NCBI GenBank assembly: GCA_029783825.1
Contig: JAREIK010001333.1
Location: 1,285,090-1,349,089 of the forward strand
DNA length: 64,000 bases
Direction: 5' to 3'
DNA from: Sapria himalayana
Lineage: Eukaryota; Streptophyta; Magnoliopsida; Malpighiales; Rafflesiaceae
This document shows, piece by piece, positions 41,501-46,079 of the stretch; positions within the stretch are counted from its first letter, which is position 1, and every line of letters begins with the position of its first letter. The position numbers were made by a program, and so were the translations under genes. The notes under the pieces were generated by a model. That model searched no databases. It was not told the DNA's origin and saw only the letters and a program-made list of their open reading frames with translations.

Positions 41501-43789
41501 GAATGAATCATTCAGGTGGCTCTTCCAGGTTCATGCACGAGAAAATTTAAGTCATGGTATTTTCTACCCATTCCACCTTAACCCTAGGGTCCATGCATGC
41601 ATTGAGGCAATAAAGAGATGGAAGGGTGGACCAATACTTCAAGTATTTGGTTTCCATCTCTACAACCATATGGTTAAGCGTCGGGTCAGTTCGATACTTC
41701 CTAAACATTCTACTAAAGTTGCATATGCACCGGAGTGCAATGCAAGTCGTGGGCATATAAATCGACGAACATATGTTCGTCGTGTCATAAAAAATATTCA
41801 GGAATTTCATAATTGAAATTCCTGTAGCCCTGTCAATGTCGTCAATAATAAGTTCGTCACTCTTACTATTGACGTAATTGGATATCACGTGTTGTTATCC
41901 AACACGTGATTTCAACATCAGGTACGTCATTCCTAGATGTGGACCTAGGAATCCTACGATAAGCAGGCTAAAAATATCTCTGCATGATGCGCACTACCCT
42001 TGGATCTTCCAAAAATCGGATCAGAAGATCCAACAATGTGATAAGTTTGGCCATGTCGTCCCTACACAACTCGCTGGAGAATATAAAGGGAGTAAACTTT
42101 GAGACTGAACTCGATCCAGTCTTAAAAAATACAGTGTCAAGTTGGGTTTGCCTAGGATCTAATGGATCATGTTTTTTGGTGCATAATTCGGCATGCCTTT
42201 TAAGGTGTCCAGTCCCAAACAAACTCTTACATGTTAAAAGTCTCATACAATATTTGTACTGTGCTATTTCTTCTTCCTCACCTCTAATATTTTTTTTATT
42301 ATATTAAAATGAGTTCAAACTATAGAAGTCTTAGTTTTTTGTTTTTTAGAAGTTTGAGTTGAGATGACGGGAGAAACCAAAGTTTCAGGCAACCTCAGAC
42401 ATTTGTGTAATATTTTTATTTTTTAAATTTAAATATGTTTTATTAGTATTTATCATTTTTTAGGATTTTTGTTATTTAGAATAGTTATTTAGAGACAAAT
42501 GAGTAATTTTAATATTTTCTATTTTTAGTATAGAGAGAGAAACTAGAGAGAAGAGAGAGAGTAAAAAAAATTAAAATAAATTACCCGGTAAAAGCAGTGA
42601 GATCAGTTACGTGCATGGTGCATCATAGTCAAGCTCAAAATTCAAAACTCAAGTTGAGATTCCCAAAAATTCAACCCGAATACCGATATACCAAGTCCCG
42701 AGAGAGAGGATCAATATTTTTGAGAGAAAATGAGAGATTTGAGAGAAAAAATATTTATGAAAAACATAAATGTTATAGAGAGGGGGTGTGAAATTTATAT
42801 ATTAAAGAAAATATTTTTGTTTAAAAAAAAGTAAATTTTTTTAATTTTTTAGGTGGCATAATCATGAGGTCCATTGGATTTTGCCCCCTAGCCGTTGGAG
42901 TTGAGATCCAATGGCAGAAATTTAAATTTTTTTTTTCCCGTTGGGAGGTGTGGGCGAGGGGGGGGGGGGGGGGGGGGGATTGGGTCGGGTCCAATCAGAC
43001 CCGACCCGCGGTCTTTTTTTGCGGGAGGGCCGAATCAAGGGGGACACCGGACATGGGACACCACACGGGACGAACCCGTGCCAGTGTGCCGTGCTACGGA
43101 CACCAAATCGTGCCGGGCCAGGCACGGCACGGCTCGTGCCTTACCCGGGCACGGGATTTTCCAGCCACGGCCGAACCGGGCCGGCCCGGCCAGGCTCGGT
43201 TGACACCTCTGAGTATTCTTTTGAGGCATGATGAAGTTGCATGTGTCTGTTCATTCCTACTATTTGTAATTAAGAAAAAATTTGATTGATTTTATCTAAT
43301 TAATATATTTAAAATAATAATATTTAATTTACTGAGTTAGAATAACATGTATTGACACACACACACACACACAAGATTAATAAATAATTATTAAATAATT
43401 AAATCCAATATATATTTATTGAATTTGAATTACTAGACATGACAATAATGTGCTTGATTCTTCTTTGAAAGATGTCTCTTATTTTGGGTGATTCAAAAAT
43501 CAAATTCTGTTTAAGCTGCGTGTGTGTGCGCGGGTGCGTGTGAGCGTGCGAGTGTGCGAGCGCGCGTGCGTCCGAGCGTTCGTGCGTGCTTGCTTGCTTA
43601 TATATTATTGCATAATAATGCGCTTGCGTTCTTGTTCCAGTTTCTCCCTATGGTTGTTCTTCAGCTCCAAGATCTTACCCCCGATTGTCAATGCCACTGC
43701 CACCGTCGAGCCTCCTCCCGCTTGAACACACTCCTATGAATGCACGTTACTCTCAAGAACATGCCTATACTGGTCCGCGGTACTACTGA
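2875..43789 (+). CDS. hnRNP U-like protein (SPRY domain plus P-loop kinase-like domain), nine-exon model with a frameshift
   Basis: Exons: 2875-3022, 22515-23275, 23817-24005, 24093-24201, 36661-36719, 36800-36950, 37142-37236, 38600-38940 and 43641-43789. Phases agree at every junction except inside exon 8, where one extra base shifts the frame. The product of about 666 residues has a charged N-terminus, a SPRY domain (about residues 50-235), a polynucleotide-kinase-like P-loop domain (Walker A GLPAAGKT, residues 268-275; NYIIDQTNV in exon 3), then the conserved stretches AVVVFPKP, EVPADAVNNML, ANYVLPMSKDM and ELNRAESQRFLDEM. The tail is rich in Gly, Tyr, Ser and Pro. This order matches plant homologues of metazoan HNRNPU/HNRNPUL, nuclear RNA-binding proteins. 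No SAP or RGG domain is visible. The introns are unusually long and loaded with transposons. I am confident of the family, less so of exons 7-8. Exact function in plants is not shown by the sequence. Confidence 0.88.
3960..4035. repeat. short tandem repeat, GAATTGATTTACAT units
   Basis: ATTGATTTACATGA recurs four times in about 70 bp with short TGAATTGTGA variants between. AT-rich minisatellite, non-coding. Confidence 0.75.
4511..4552. repeat. (TA)n/(TG)n microsatellite
   Basis: An uninterrupted TA run passes into TATATGTGTGTGTA. Non-coding. Confidence 0.8.
5840..7100 (+). pseudogene. hAT transposase relic A (interrupted)
   Basis: Degraded C-terminal half of a hAT transposase on the + strand. 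5881-6114 reads like the tract in the element at 40358-42286 (the spacing of DIIFGDGNF matches DINTLFGDDDY). After the insertion at 6146-6703 it resumes as ELSR, then at about 6930-6985 QSDIVETLLCLKN, aligning with RPDIVEALACLKD. A TAG stands at the expected Trp. It is split by a younger miniature element and cannot encode a working enzyme. Confidence 0.7.
6146..6703. mobile_element. family-1 hAT miniature element (558 bp), nested in relic A
   Basis: Ends TATAGGTGTTAAACGGG and CCCGGTTGACACCTATA, GGGCCGGCCGGCCC-rich inside. The flanks 6138-6145 (TGAGGAAG) and 6704-6711 (CGAGGAAA) match at 6 of 8 positions, as expected for an aged 8-bp hAT target duplication. It encodes no transposase. Confidence 0.75.
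7833..8075. mobile_element. terminal fragment of a family-1 hAT element
   Basis: Starts TAGAGGTGTCAAACGAG and continues with GCCATGCAGG/GGCACGAC-type sequence. It lies about 720 bp from the C-terminal transposase motif of relic B, the same spacing as in 40358-42286, so it is probably the terminal repeat of relic B. The opposite end was not found. Confidence 0.55.
9329..9475. repeat. 27-bp minisatellite inside the family-2 element
   Basis: The unit GGCGTGTTTGAGGGGGAGGC plus CATGGGC repeats about five and a half times almost without change. More diverged units extend left to about 9185. A multiple-of-three period keeps it open as repeated GRACLR-type ORFs on both strands, which are artefacts. 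Confidence 0.9.
9618..9665. repeat. (TTAAT)n pentanucleotide microsatellite
   Basis: TTTAA repeats about nine times near the right end of the family-2 element. A shorter run occurs at the equivalent place in copy 3 (24900-24921). Confidence 0.85.
11640..12363. repeat. imperfect tandem duplication of a ~300-bp transposon segment
   Basis: 11690-11937 and 12000-12363 share the same order of motifs: ATGGGCA, CCTGACNCCCTATGG, ACTTCTNTC, CCACCAC, ATGGTGGATTGGG, AAAAACCTAGTTTTTTT and TTTATCTGGTT. A third, shorter copy lies at 39967-40085. It is probably part of an old DNA transposon; no ORF. Confidence 0.7.
12364..12625. mobile_element. GC-rich hAT family-1-like fragment
   Basis: GGCACGAGGCATGATAA and CCATGCCGGGCCAAG-type sequence stands out of AT-rich DNA. 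It resembles the interior of family-1 elements and the segment at 40085-40345. No ends or target duplication could be set. Confidence 0.5.
12639..12710. repeat. perfect hairpin, 29-bp arms with a 14-base loop
   Basis: Left arm 12639-12667 (CACCTAGAAGTCATAAAGAT and 9 more bases) is the exact reverse complement of 12682-12710. It stands beside the GC-rich fragment ending near 12625. No mature-miRNA claim is made. Confidence 0.9.
13377..13422. repeat. (TA)n microsatellite
   Basis: About 23 uninterrupted TA dinucleotides in intron 1 of the hnRNP U-like gene. Confidence 0.95.
13445..13620 (-). repeat. SINE-like repeat copy
   Basis: Reads GTTGTACCTAATGTAGAAATC, GTGATGTTAATATCTTAGCA and GAGTCTTAAACTTGACACA. 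The same order of blocks occurs at about 21283, 34605, 39028 and 59932 and in the array at 57116-58075. The reverse complement carries a weak box B-like TTCAAGAC. It resembles tRNA-derived plant SINEs; the family is not assigned. Confidence 0.5.
14795..15672. mobile_element. family-2 hAT-like element, copy 2 (878 bp)
   Basis: Ends CTGTGTTGCACGGATACGG and, at the right, CCGTGCAACATAG. A perfect 8-bp target duplication ATGATGAT lies at 14787-14794 and 15673-15680. The interior has the family's CACGTGGCGTATCGGATAC motifs. Here the GC-rich block is a TTTCGGGAGGGGG-type G-rich tract (15020-15185). The right part is AT-rich. Non-coding. Confidence 0.88.
15028..15183 (+). other. G-run tract with quadruplex potential
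   Basis: More than a dozen runs of at least four G are separated by short TTTC, TTC or A spacers. The spacing fits the G-quadruplex pattern on the + strand, the coding-strand orientation of the host intron. Folding is inferred. Confidence 0.6.
17050..19990 (+). pseudogene. Ty1/copia retrotransposon pol relic
   Basis: Although full of stops, + strand frames keep Copia reverse transcriptase and RNase H landmarks in order: KLDMKNIFFYGFFEKLYIEH near 18800 (compare the VKNAFLHG..EEVYMEQP block), VNDILIIRDDELKIIQLKKY near 19010 (YVDD catalytic block, here changed to VND), LERFKYFLNI, FSHKRYIYLIFL, and a degenerate RNase H near 19480-19830. The catalytic YVDD is not intact. The element is old and inactive; no LTR pair could be assigned. 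Confidence 0.7.
17080..17240 (+). repeat. SINE-like repeat copy (sense orientation)
   Basis: CTTCGTCCAAAGATGATAAG, AGTTCAAGACTTATCAGACA, TTATTGAGATATAAAC and TAGATCTCTTGCTAAAGC are reverse-complement blocks of the dispersed SINE-like repeat. AGTTCAAGACT is the box B-like part. It lies within the Copia relic area. Confidence 0.4.
20255..20545. repeat. ~45-bp minisatellite followed by an inverted unit
   Basis: GATCATGAATGTTTTATGAT / TTTGATTAATTTTATTTTAT units repeat about five times (20255-20470). Then 20495-20545 carries the reverse complement (GTTCATGATCATAAATATAA). The array can fold back on itself. No coding signal. Confidence 0.7.
21283..21425 (-). repeat. SINE-like repeat copy
   Basis: GGTTGTACCTAATACACAAG, CTCTCACTTTAGCGCTGGAT and ATAAGTCTAAACTTAAGA follow the same order as the other copies. 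It is directly followed by a (TA)n run (21424-21450). Confidence 0.5.
21780..22165 (-). mobile_element. LTR-like repeat, copy 1
   Basis: Shares about 380 bp with 25797-26200: GCTAGTCACTCAGTACAACT, CTTATGCATTACAGATTAAA, CTTACAGTATGCA, CAGTCGCGATAAATC, GGTTCATTTAAC and CTCCAAAAATTTC. The reverse complement ends with an AACCATG/AACCACG-type motif near the 3' side, as in many plant Copia LTRs. Probably an LTR fragment; no PBS or pol adjoins it. Confidence 0.5.
22515..23275 (+). CDS. hnRNP U-like exon 2 (SPRY domain and Walker A)
   Basis: The acceptor TTTTCTCTAG precedes FNIEDNGLKGSGLHGKGFAY. The exon carries the whole SPRY domain, with GKYCFSCKI, CRLGISRGDD, SFGFGGTGKF, GVGDTILCAV and GFSKNGKWLG, and then the P-loop GLPAAGKTTWAEKW. 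It ends NLVLDQMK with donor AAG|GTTTTC. It is the largest exon and the strongest evidence for the gene. Confidence 0.95.
23817..24005 (+). CDS. hnRNP U-like exon 3 (kinase-like domain)
   Basis: 63 codons, phase 0 at both ends: VPGLLRKQNYGERFDRLMSR, then SQTSRNYIIDQTNVF, then KSARKRKLRPFSKFRK. Hydrophobic YIID followed by QTN fits the Walker B part of the kinase-like fold. The acceptor is GACAG|GTACCT and the donor AAG|GTTGTT. Confidence 0.93.
24093..24201 (+). CDS. hnRNP U-like exon 4
   Basis: Encodes VAVVVFPKPDDLKLRADERF and KEMGKEVPADAVNNML. The acceptor is TATAG|GTAGCT. The donor G|GTATCT leaves phase 1, completed by CT at the start of exon 5 to give Ala. Confidence 0.92.
24401..25089. 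mobile_element. family-2 hAT-like element, copy 3 (689 bp)
   Basis: Ends CAAGGAAGCACGGGCACGG and CCGTGCTTCTTAG. Flanks GTGGTTTA (24393-24400) and GTGATTTA (25090-25097) match 7 of 8. It has the same layout as copy 1, with only about six diverged 27-bp units (24617-24780), which accounts for part of its shorter length. It sits 200 bp after exon 4. Confidence 0.85.
25797..26200 (-). mobile_element. LTR-like repeat, copy 2
   Basis: Partner of 21780-22165 with the same block order; here AACGTGGTTCGCTAGTCGCT is better preserved (reverse complement contains GAACCACGTT, common at the end of plant Copia LTRs). The two copies are in different introns and the same orientation, so they are dispersed insertions and not one element's LTR pair. 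Confidence 0.55.
26690..26985. mobile_element. GC-richer hAT-like fragment
   Basis: TTGCCTCGCCGACACAACAA, GCCATGTCGAGTTGTGTTGG and AGCCTGGCCTACGG type sequence resembles decayed family-1 interior. It lies where the terminal repeat of relic C is expected. Ends not identifiable. Confidence 0.35.
27730..29200 (-). pseudogene. hAT transposase relic C
   Basis: The reverse complement around 27770-27860 reads like MNMISDMKNILQLDIIKVLS, aligning with the C-terminal VNVSSDRRSRLRPDIVEALA of the 40358 element. 28340-28520 matches its 41640-41810 part (GTGCAATGCAAGT/GCATAAC region before a CATATCATAAAAAAT block), and 29140-29200 retains ATCCTAATAATTG..AGGCTGAAAATATTTTTGCA. Heavily mutated, no open frame. 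Confidence 0.6.
29582..29655 (-). repeat. tRNA-like SINE head (candidate)
   Basis: On the minus strand, GAGAGCCAGGTGGTTGCGGA (box A-like) is followed about 30 bases later by TTTGGGTTCGAATTCGGGTC (box B-like GGTTCGAATTC). Spacing fits a tRNA-derived RNA polymerase III promoter, but there is no complete cloverleaf, so it is not called a tRNA gene. AT-rich sequence follows downstream on that strand. Confidence 0.4.
31413..31813. mobile_element. family-1 hAT miniature element (401 bp)
   Basis: Ends TAGAGGTGTCAAACGGG and CCCGGTTGACACCTCTA. Perfect 8-bp target duplication TTAATAAG at 31405-31412 and 31814-31821. Interior GGGCCGGGCC and GGCACGG-rich with a short AAATTAAAAAAAATTAGGG stretch. Non-coding; probably a relatively young copy. 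Confidence 0.93.
33627..33990. mobile_element. family-1 hAT miniature element (364 bp)
   Basis: Ends TAGAGGTGTCAAACGGGCC and ACGTTTGATACCTTTA. Perfect target duplication ATTTATAT at 33619-33626 and 33991-33998. The right terminal repeat has mutated (GATACCTTTA). Confidence 0.9.
34605..34725 (-). repeat. SINE-like repeat copy
   Basis: AAGGTCATACCTAATACACA, GATTCTTACTTAGCATTGGG, TCTAAGAGAAGCTAATATTT, ATCAGAGAGATTGTGCTGAT and GAGTCTCATACC. It is among the best kept copies. Confidence 0.55.
34845..35235 (+). mobile_element. LTR-like segment (candidate solo Copia LTR)
   Basis: Begins TGTCACACCCACACTCAAAG and carries TTCTAGAAGATTC, TTCTAGACTTATAGG and TCTAGACTCTTCCC runs, then GCATGTATTTAAGGAGGAGG, a TATA-like promoter site, and TTCAATAAAATATTTTC, a polyadenylation-like signal. 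Order and motifs are those of plant Copia LTRs. No pol or partner LTR adjoins it, and the right border is unclear. Confidence 0.45.
35470..35700. mobile_element. family-1-like GC-rich fragment
   Basis: GACACGGCACGGTAAG, GCATGACACAGTGGCACCG and GAGCCGTGCCGTATTG resemble family-1 interiors. No inverted termini found. Confidence 0.4.
35782..36231. mobile_element. family-1 hAT miniature element (450 bp)
   Basis: Ends TAGAGGTGTCAACCAGGCC and GGCCCGTTTGACACATCTA. Flanks CTGTCTGG (35774-35781) and TTGTCTGG (36232-36239) match 7 of 8. It contains the GACCGCGGGTCGGGTCTGAT inverted-repeat module and a TTTTTTGCGGGAGGG-type neighbour on one strand, shared with 60071-60464 and 42980-43211. Confidence 0.9.
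36260..36464. mobile_element. family-1 hAT terminal fragment
   Basis: Ends GGCCTAGTTGACACATCTA with GGCATGGGTCGCCCGGCC inside. The left end is missing. It adjoins the intact copy ending at 36231. Confidence 0.5.
36588..36659. repeat. TA/TG/TTTG compound microsatellite abutting an acceptor
   Basis: (TA)n, (TG)n and (TTTG)n runs end at TTGCAG, the acceptor of exon 5. It has replaced the normal polypyrimidine tract by a GT/GTTT-rich tract. Confidence 0.8.
36661..36719 (+). CDS. hnRNP U-like exon 5
   Basis: A short exon (59 bp) encoding (A)NYVLPMSKDMPSSDEFFDE. Its acceptor follows a TA/TG/TTTG simple-sequence tract ending TTGCAG. The donor is GAG|GTGATT. The sequence is family-typical, so the exon is real despite its size and the 12.5-kb intron before it. 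Confidence 0.9.
36800..36950 (+). CDS. hnRNP U-like exon 6
   Basis: Encodes VVFAELNRAESQRFLDEMKR, then GLRDNSTPYSDISSVKSVAA and SSPQTQPARS, ending in phase 1. The conserved helix ELNRAESQRFLDEM marks the end of the kinase-like region; low-complexity sequence follows. The donor TCAG|GTTTGT and acceptor CCAAG|GTCGTA are both acceptable. Confidence 0.88.
37142..37236 (+). CDS. hnRNP U-like exon 7 (proposed)
   Basis: Acceptor TTGCAG at 37141 and donor CAA|GTAGGT at 37237 give 95 bp. This uniquely connects phase 1 of exon 6 to phase 0 of exon 8 and encodes (A)AGGGHMQSSHHISFNTPPP and RPLSHKFEFTTQ. The support is phase and composition only, because this low-complexity tail is poorly conserved. The exon could be alternatively spliced. 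Confidence 0.6.
37376..38437. mobile_element. GAGCTCG-type hAT-like element (1062 bp) in intron 7
   Basis: Ends TAGGGGTGTAACCGAGCCGAG-like (left) and GGCTCAGTTACAGCCCTA (right), inverted. Flanks GCCCTAGA (37368-37375) and ACCCTAGA (38438-38445) match 7 of 8. The left third is a dense array of GAGCTCGTTTAGA/GCTTGTTTAGA units; the right third repeats TTCACGAGCCTGCTCACGAG. Elements with these termini are widespread in plants. Non-coding; frames such as 38074-38274 are repeat artefacts. Confidence 0.85.
37560..37850. repeat. minisatellite of GAGCTCGTTTAGA units
   Basis: About twenty alternating units of AGCTCGTTTAGA, AGCTTGTTTAGA and AAGGCTCGTTTAG, periods near 12 and 18 bp, inside the 37376-38437 element. 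Confidence 0.85.
38449..38545. repeat. (CA)n(TA)n(GA)n compound microsatellite
   Basis: About 30 CA repeats, then TA, then GA, directly after the target duplication of the preceding element and about 55 bp before exon 8. Confidence 0.9.
38600..38940 (+). CDS. hnRNP U-like exon 8 with internal frameshift
   Basis: The first frame reads VENSCDSLNRQFGSYPETYG and on to AYEQAYTK, then meets TGA TGA at about 38727. The +1 frame carries on with SDDGGYYLNYGSVPADRISS and further Tyr/Gly/Ser-rich sequence to NFPPHEG, and its phase fits exon 9. One surplus base near 38718-38728 explains everything; no intron fits in the gap. It may be an assembly error or a real inactivating change of the C-terminal tail. 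Confidence 0.75.
39028..39118 (-). repeat. SINE-like repeat copy
   Basis: GAAGGTCATGCTCAATGTAC, AAGGCTCTTACTTGGGGCAT, TAGGTCTGAGAAAGGCTAAT and ATTGGACGAAGATA. A family-1 end follows immediately, truncating it. Confidence 0.55.
39118..39312. mobile_element. family-1 hAT end fragment
   Basis: Starts ATAGAGGCTTCAACCAGGCC and runs through GGCCCGGCACGGG and CCCGTGCCCGGG to about 39312. The right terminus is absent. Confidence 0.55.
39711..39962. mobile_element. family-1 hAT miniature element (252 bp)
   Basis: Ends TAGAGATGTCAACTGGGCC and GCCCGTTTGACACCTCTA. Flanks GGTAGATG (39703-39710) and GGTGCATG (39963-39970) match 6 of 8. It sits beside, and perhaps inside, an older repeat related to 11690-12363. 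Confidence 0.75.
40085..40350. mobile_element. GC-rich hAT-like fragment related to 12310-12625
   Basis: Shares TTTATATAAATAAAAAAT-adjacent context, ATCTGGTTATTTGG, GGTTGTGCCTGGCCCG and a GGCGCCTCTA end with 12310-12625 and with the 58990-59720 region. The right end abuts the next element. Confidence 0.55.
40358..42286 (-). mobile_element. hAT element with deleted BED-type transposase, family-1 ends (1.93 kb)
   Basis: Left end TAGAGGTGTCAAATGGGC; right end decayed to CCTCACCTCTA. ATATTTT occurs at 40351-40357 and 42287-42293. The transposase runs on the minus strand: BED-like GTGHLKRHAELC near 42210-42170, a central tract with KFLNIFYDTTNICSSIY, METKYLKYW and MDPRVKVEWV (41888-41550), then SELSRYLDTDY and the C-terminal dimerisation region RDLLTSPVSSVASESAFS, DRRSRLRPDIVEALACLKD (41232-41090). 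The central catalytic part is absent, and a TGA stands at the usual Trp after ACLKD. It shares ends with the family-1 miniatures, so an intact relative is their likely transposase source. Confidence 0.85.
41090..42246 (-). pseudogene. hAT (RICESLEEPER-like) transposase pseudogene
   Basis: Three open blocks on the minus strand (42246-41968, 41888-41547, 41492-41262), plus the C-terminal region (about 41232-41090) in another frame, represent the N-terminal zinc finger, middle and C-terminal portions of one transposase. The length between them is far too short for the RNase H-like catalytic domain, and frameshifts and stops separate the blocks. It cannot make an active enzyme. Confidence 0.8.
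42940..43211. mobile_element. truncated family-1 hAT miniature element
   Basis: The right end GGCTCGGTTGACACCTCTGA is intact. The interior has the GGGTCGGGTCCAATCAGACC inverted-repeat module and TTTTTTTGCGGGAGGG. The left part begins with an uninterrupted G run (about 42958-42979) and lacks the left terminus. Confidence 0.65.
43641..43789 (+). CDS. hnRNP U-like exon 9 (C-terminus)
   Basis: Acceptor GTTCCAG, then (V)SPYGCSSAPRSYPRLSMPL and on to EHAYTGPRYY, stop TGA at 43787-43789. The phase matches the second frame of exon 8. The Pro/Ser/Tyr-rich composition continues that of exon 8. Confidence 0.8.
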
Positions 43790-44120
43790 TTCTGTTAAAT
43801 ATATATGGGGCCGTTGGTTTGTTTATGTAAATTTGCCGCCAAGAGATTTCAAAATTTTCTAAATGAGATTGCATGGTTGTGTTGCGCATGGTTTTTCAGT
43901 GCTGTGTTAATTTAGATCTGATGAATAATGATGTTTGGTGAAATCTAGGGTTCATGTATAAGTAAGACATGATGATATAGGAGACGAGAGTTGGATCTAG
44001 GGTTCTTGGAGTTGATAAACTGTTTTCTTCGTGTTCGATCTCGATGTACTTCGAGAAAGTTGGACCTAGGGTTCATGGCACGTCCGTGTTGATTTTGTTG
44101 ACGGTGCGCAAAGCTCACTT
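43790..44120. other. intergenic spacer between hnRNP U-like gene and the acidic ORF
   Basis: Presumed 3' untranslated region and terminator of the first gene, then presumed leader of the second. CTAGGGTTC occurs three times (about 43947, 43998 and 44066). TATATATGG near 43800 could be a weak TATA site. No ORF with recognisable content. Confidence 0.5.
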
Positions 44121-44885
44121 ATGTCTCTCCATGGAAAATCGAAATCGTTGCAAAAGGACAGCCACCTGTTCCATCATCTTCGGTCTGCAAAAAATCCCTG
44201 CGATTCTCGTCAACCAGAAGAAGATTTCAAAACGAAAATGGATTCGAGATTGAAATCACATGTTCCTGTCGAAACTGTGTTCCGCAATTCCTTCCGATCC
44301 GCTTTTCTTATGCATCGCCGCTCTTTGCGACATGATTCTTCTCCTCCATCTTCCTGCTCCTCTAATCCTTCCTTTCTCTCCGATCATCATCCTCACAGAA
44401 ATCCTGCTCCATCTTCGTGGCTTGCAGCCAATGATGAAATTACGATCGGCGATGGAGTTGAAAACGATCAAAAATCCGATTCATCGACGACAGATGACGG
44501 ATCTGCCGATTTAGGATCAATTAATCACCATCCGGATTTCGCTTTGTCGTTCGTCGAGTGGGACGTTGGAGCACCTCTATGCGCCATACATGAATCTGAC
44601 GAAGATCTTGACGAAGATCTTGACGAACGCACCAGCGTGAAGGACCTGGATCAGAGTCTGGCGAGGCATCCGTCGTTGTCGATGTGCTATCCAGAGACGA
44701 ACTCCGATTCGGATTGCGATTCCTATTCACCTTCTTCATCGAATGATCGTTGCGGCGTCTGTGACTGCAACTGGCCCGATGATCAGCTTTCCATTGCAAC
44801 TGATGGCAGCAATGGCGAAACTCTTCTTTTTGAAGATAATTTGGTAGAGATTAGGTTGTCTCCACGCAGACACTACGATCAGTGA
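44121..44885 (+). CDS. uncharacterised acidic, Ser-rich protein (254 aa)
   Basis: An uninterrupted 254-codon frame, ATG 44121 to TGA 44883-44885, in DNA clearly less AT-rich than its surroundings. A second Met at codon 40 (KTKMDSRLKS, ATG 44238) is an alternative start. The protein has a basic N-terminus (KSKSLQKDSHLFHHLRSAKN), a Ser/Pro/His-rich middle, then a strongly acidic part with a duplicated DEDLDEDLDE, a Ser/Asp stretch and the Cys cluster CGVCDCNWPDDQ, ending EDNLVEIRLSPRRHYDQ. No signal peptide, membrane segment or known domain is seen. The length, lack of interruptions and protein-like composition favour a real gene. It starts 331 bp after the hnRNP U-like stop; its function is unknown. 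Confidence 0.6.
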   Translation: MSLHGKSKSLQKDSHLFHHLRSAKNPCDSRQPEEDFKTKMDSRLKSHVPVETVFRNSFRSAFLMHRRSLRHDSSPPSSCSSNPSFLSDHHPHRNPAPSSWLAANDEITIGDGVENDQKSDSSTTDDGSADLGSINHHPDFALSFVEWDVGAPLCAIHESDEDLDEDLDERTSVKDLDQSLARHPSLSMCYPETNSDSDCDSYSPSSSNDRCGVCDCNWPDDQLSIATDGSNGETLLFEDNLVEIRLSPRRHYDQ

Positions 44886-45582
44886 GTCGCCTAGTTTGGT
44901 GCCATAATCCATTCATCTCTGTAGTTTCTTAACGCCATTGATGTCGACGTAGTTCGTGATTTCCGCTTTTGGATCAGCCATGGATGATGCCACTGGCAAG
45001 ATCTGGTTCATCTTCAGAGCGGATATTTGTCACTATCAATTGATAAATTATTATTATTATTTTTTGTTAATTTTTCGAATTTGTGGGAATTTATTAATAT
45101 ATTAGTAATTATTGGTGAATAAAATAAAAGATAATAACATAATTGAAGATTTTATTTTATTTTTTTTCAAAAAGGAGGTTTATTACTAATTTAACAAGAT
45201 ATCAAAGAACAAAAAAAAAATAATACTAATTTATTTAATTTTGATGGATATTTGTGTGTGGAAATTGTTTTTTTTTTTAAATTTAAATATGGTGTGCTAT
45301 AATGTGTTTGTATGTAGAAAATGTTAGGAGGCAATTAAGAGTTCAAGTTTCTATCAATTAATAAAAATTATAATTTAAAAGATTTTAAATAATTATAATC
45401 ATTGTAGACATTCTTACAAATAAATAAACATTAGCTTCGTCAAAAAATAATTCTTTTCATTATTCAAAATTAATAATCAAATATTTTAGAATTTTAAAAC
45501 AAAAATTTCATCTACAGGCAGCTTCACCCTTTGCCATATATGTGTAAATATAATAAAATATACTATATGTATTTGTGTATAG

Positions 45583-45660
45583 ATATATATGTGTGTGTGC
45601 GTGTGTGTGCGTGCGAGCTTGCGTGCGTGTGCGTGTGTGCGTGCGTGTGCGTGTGTGTGT
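45583..45660. repeat. (GT)n/(GC GT)n microsatellite
   Basis: GTGTGTGCGTGTG-type alternating purine-pyrimidine tract of almost 80 bp. A very similar GT/GCGT tract lies at 43518-43588. Both have Z-DNA-type sequence. Confidence 0.85.
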
Positions 45661-46014
45661 ACTTGTTTAGATATGGCTTGAATCTTATTTATGTTGCTAA
45701 TTGTAGCAAAGTGATAAAATCATTTAGTTATGTTTTTATAATTTTTTTAACTGCTAATGTGTTAAGGGTAAAATTGGGTTTTTGATTTTCAGTGCACCAA
45801 GATATAAATATTTTTTTATGTAATTTTTTAAATTTTGTTTTAAAAAATTGATTTTTTTAATATTTTATATATAATTTACCAAAACACAATTTCTCTAATA
45901 AATAATTTATGTGAGTTGTGATTCTTCAAATATCATATAAAGAATAATAATAATAATAAACTAATTTATTTAAGAAAACAAAAAATGAAATTTTAATGAT
46001 GTGGAAAATGAGTT

Positions 46015-46075
46015 GGTGGCTTGTGCCATTTCAAGCCATGGTGTCTGGCCCACCTATCACAAACATGTTGCACAT
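46015..46075. repeat. isolated unit of the ~73-bp tandem repeat
   Basis: TGTCTGGCCCACCTATCACA, ACATGTTGCACATC is a diverged unit of the array at 46609-46900. The GC-rich block 46080-46600 separates the two, suggesting an insertion into an older array. Confidence 0.5.
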
Positions 46076-46079
46076 CTAT

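Larger units (their letters stand above)
38941..43640 (+). other. intron 8 of the hnRNP U-like gene (4.7 kb)
   Basis: Contains a SINE-like copy (39028-39118), a truncated family-1 end (39118-39312), an intact small family-1 element, the transposase-bearing hAT element and GC-rich fragments. 42300-42860 and 43230-43500 are AT-rich with GA runs and a (CA)n tract; no gene seen there. Confidence 0.75.

Noticed and set aside
42864..43289. 141-codon + strand ORF and its overlapping frames
   Set aside because: Crosses a poly-G run and a truncated family-1 element; no domain.
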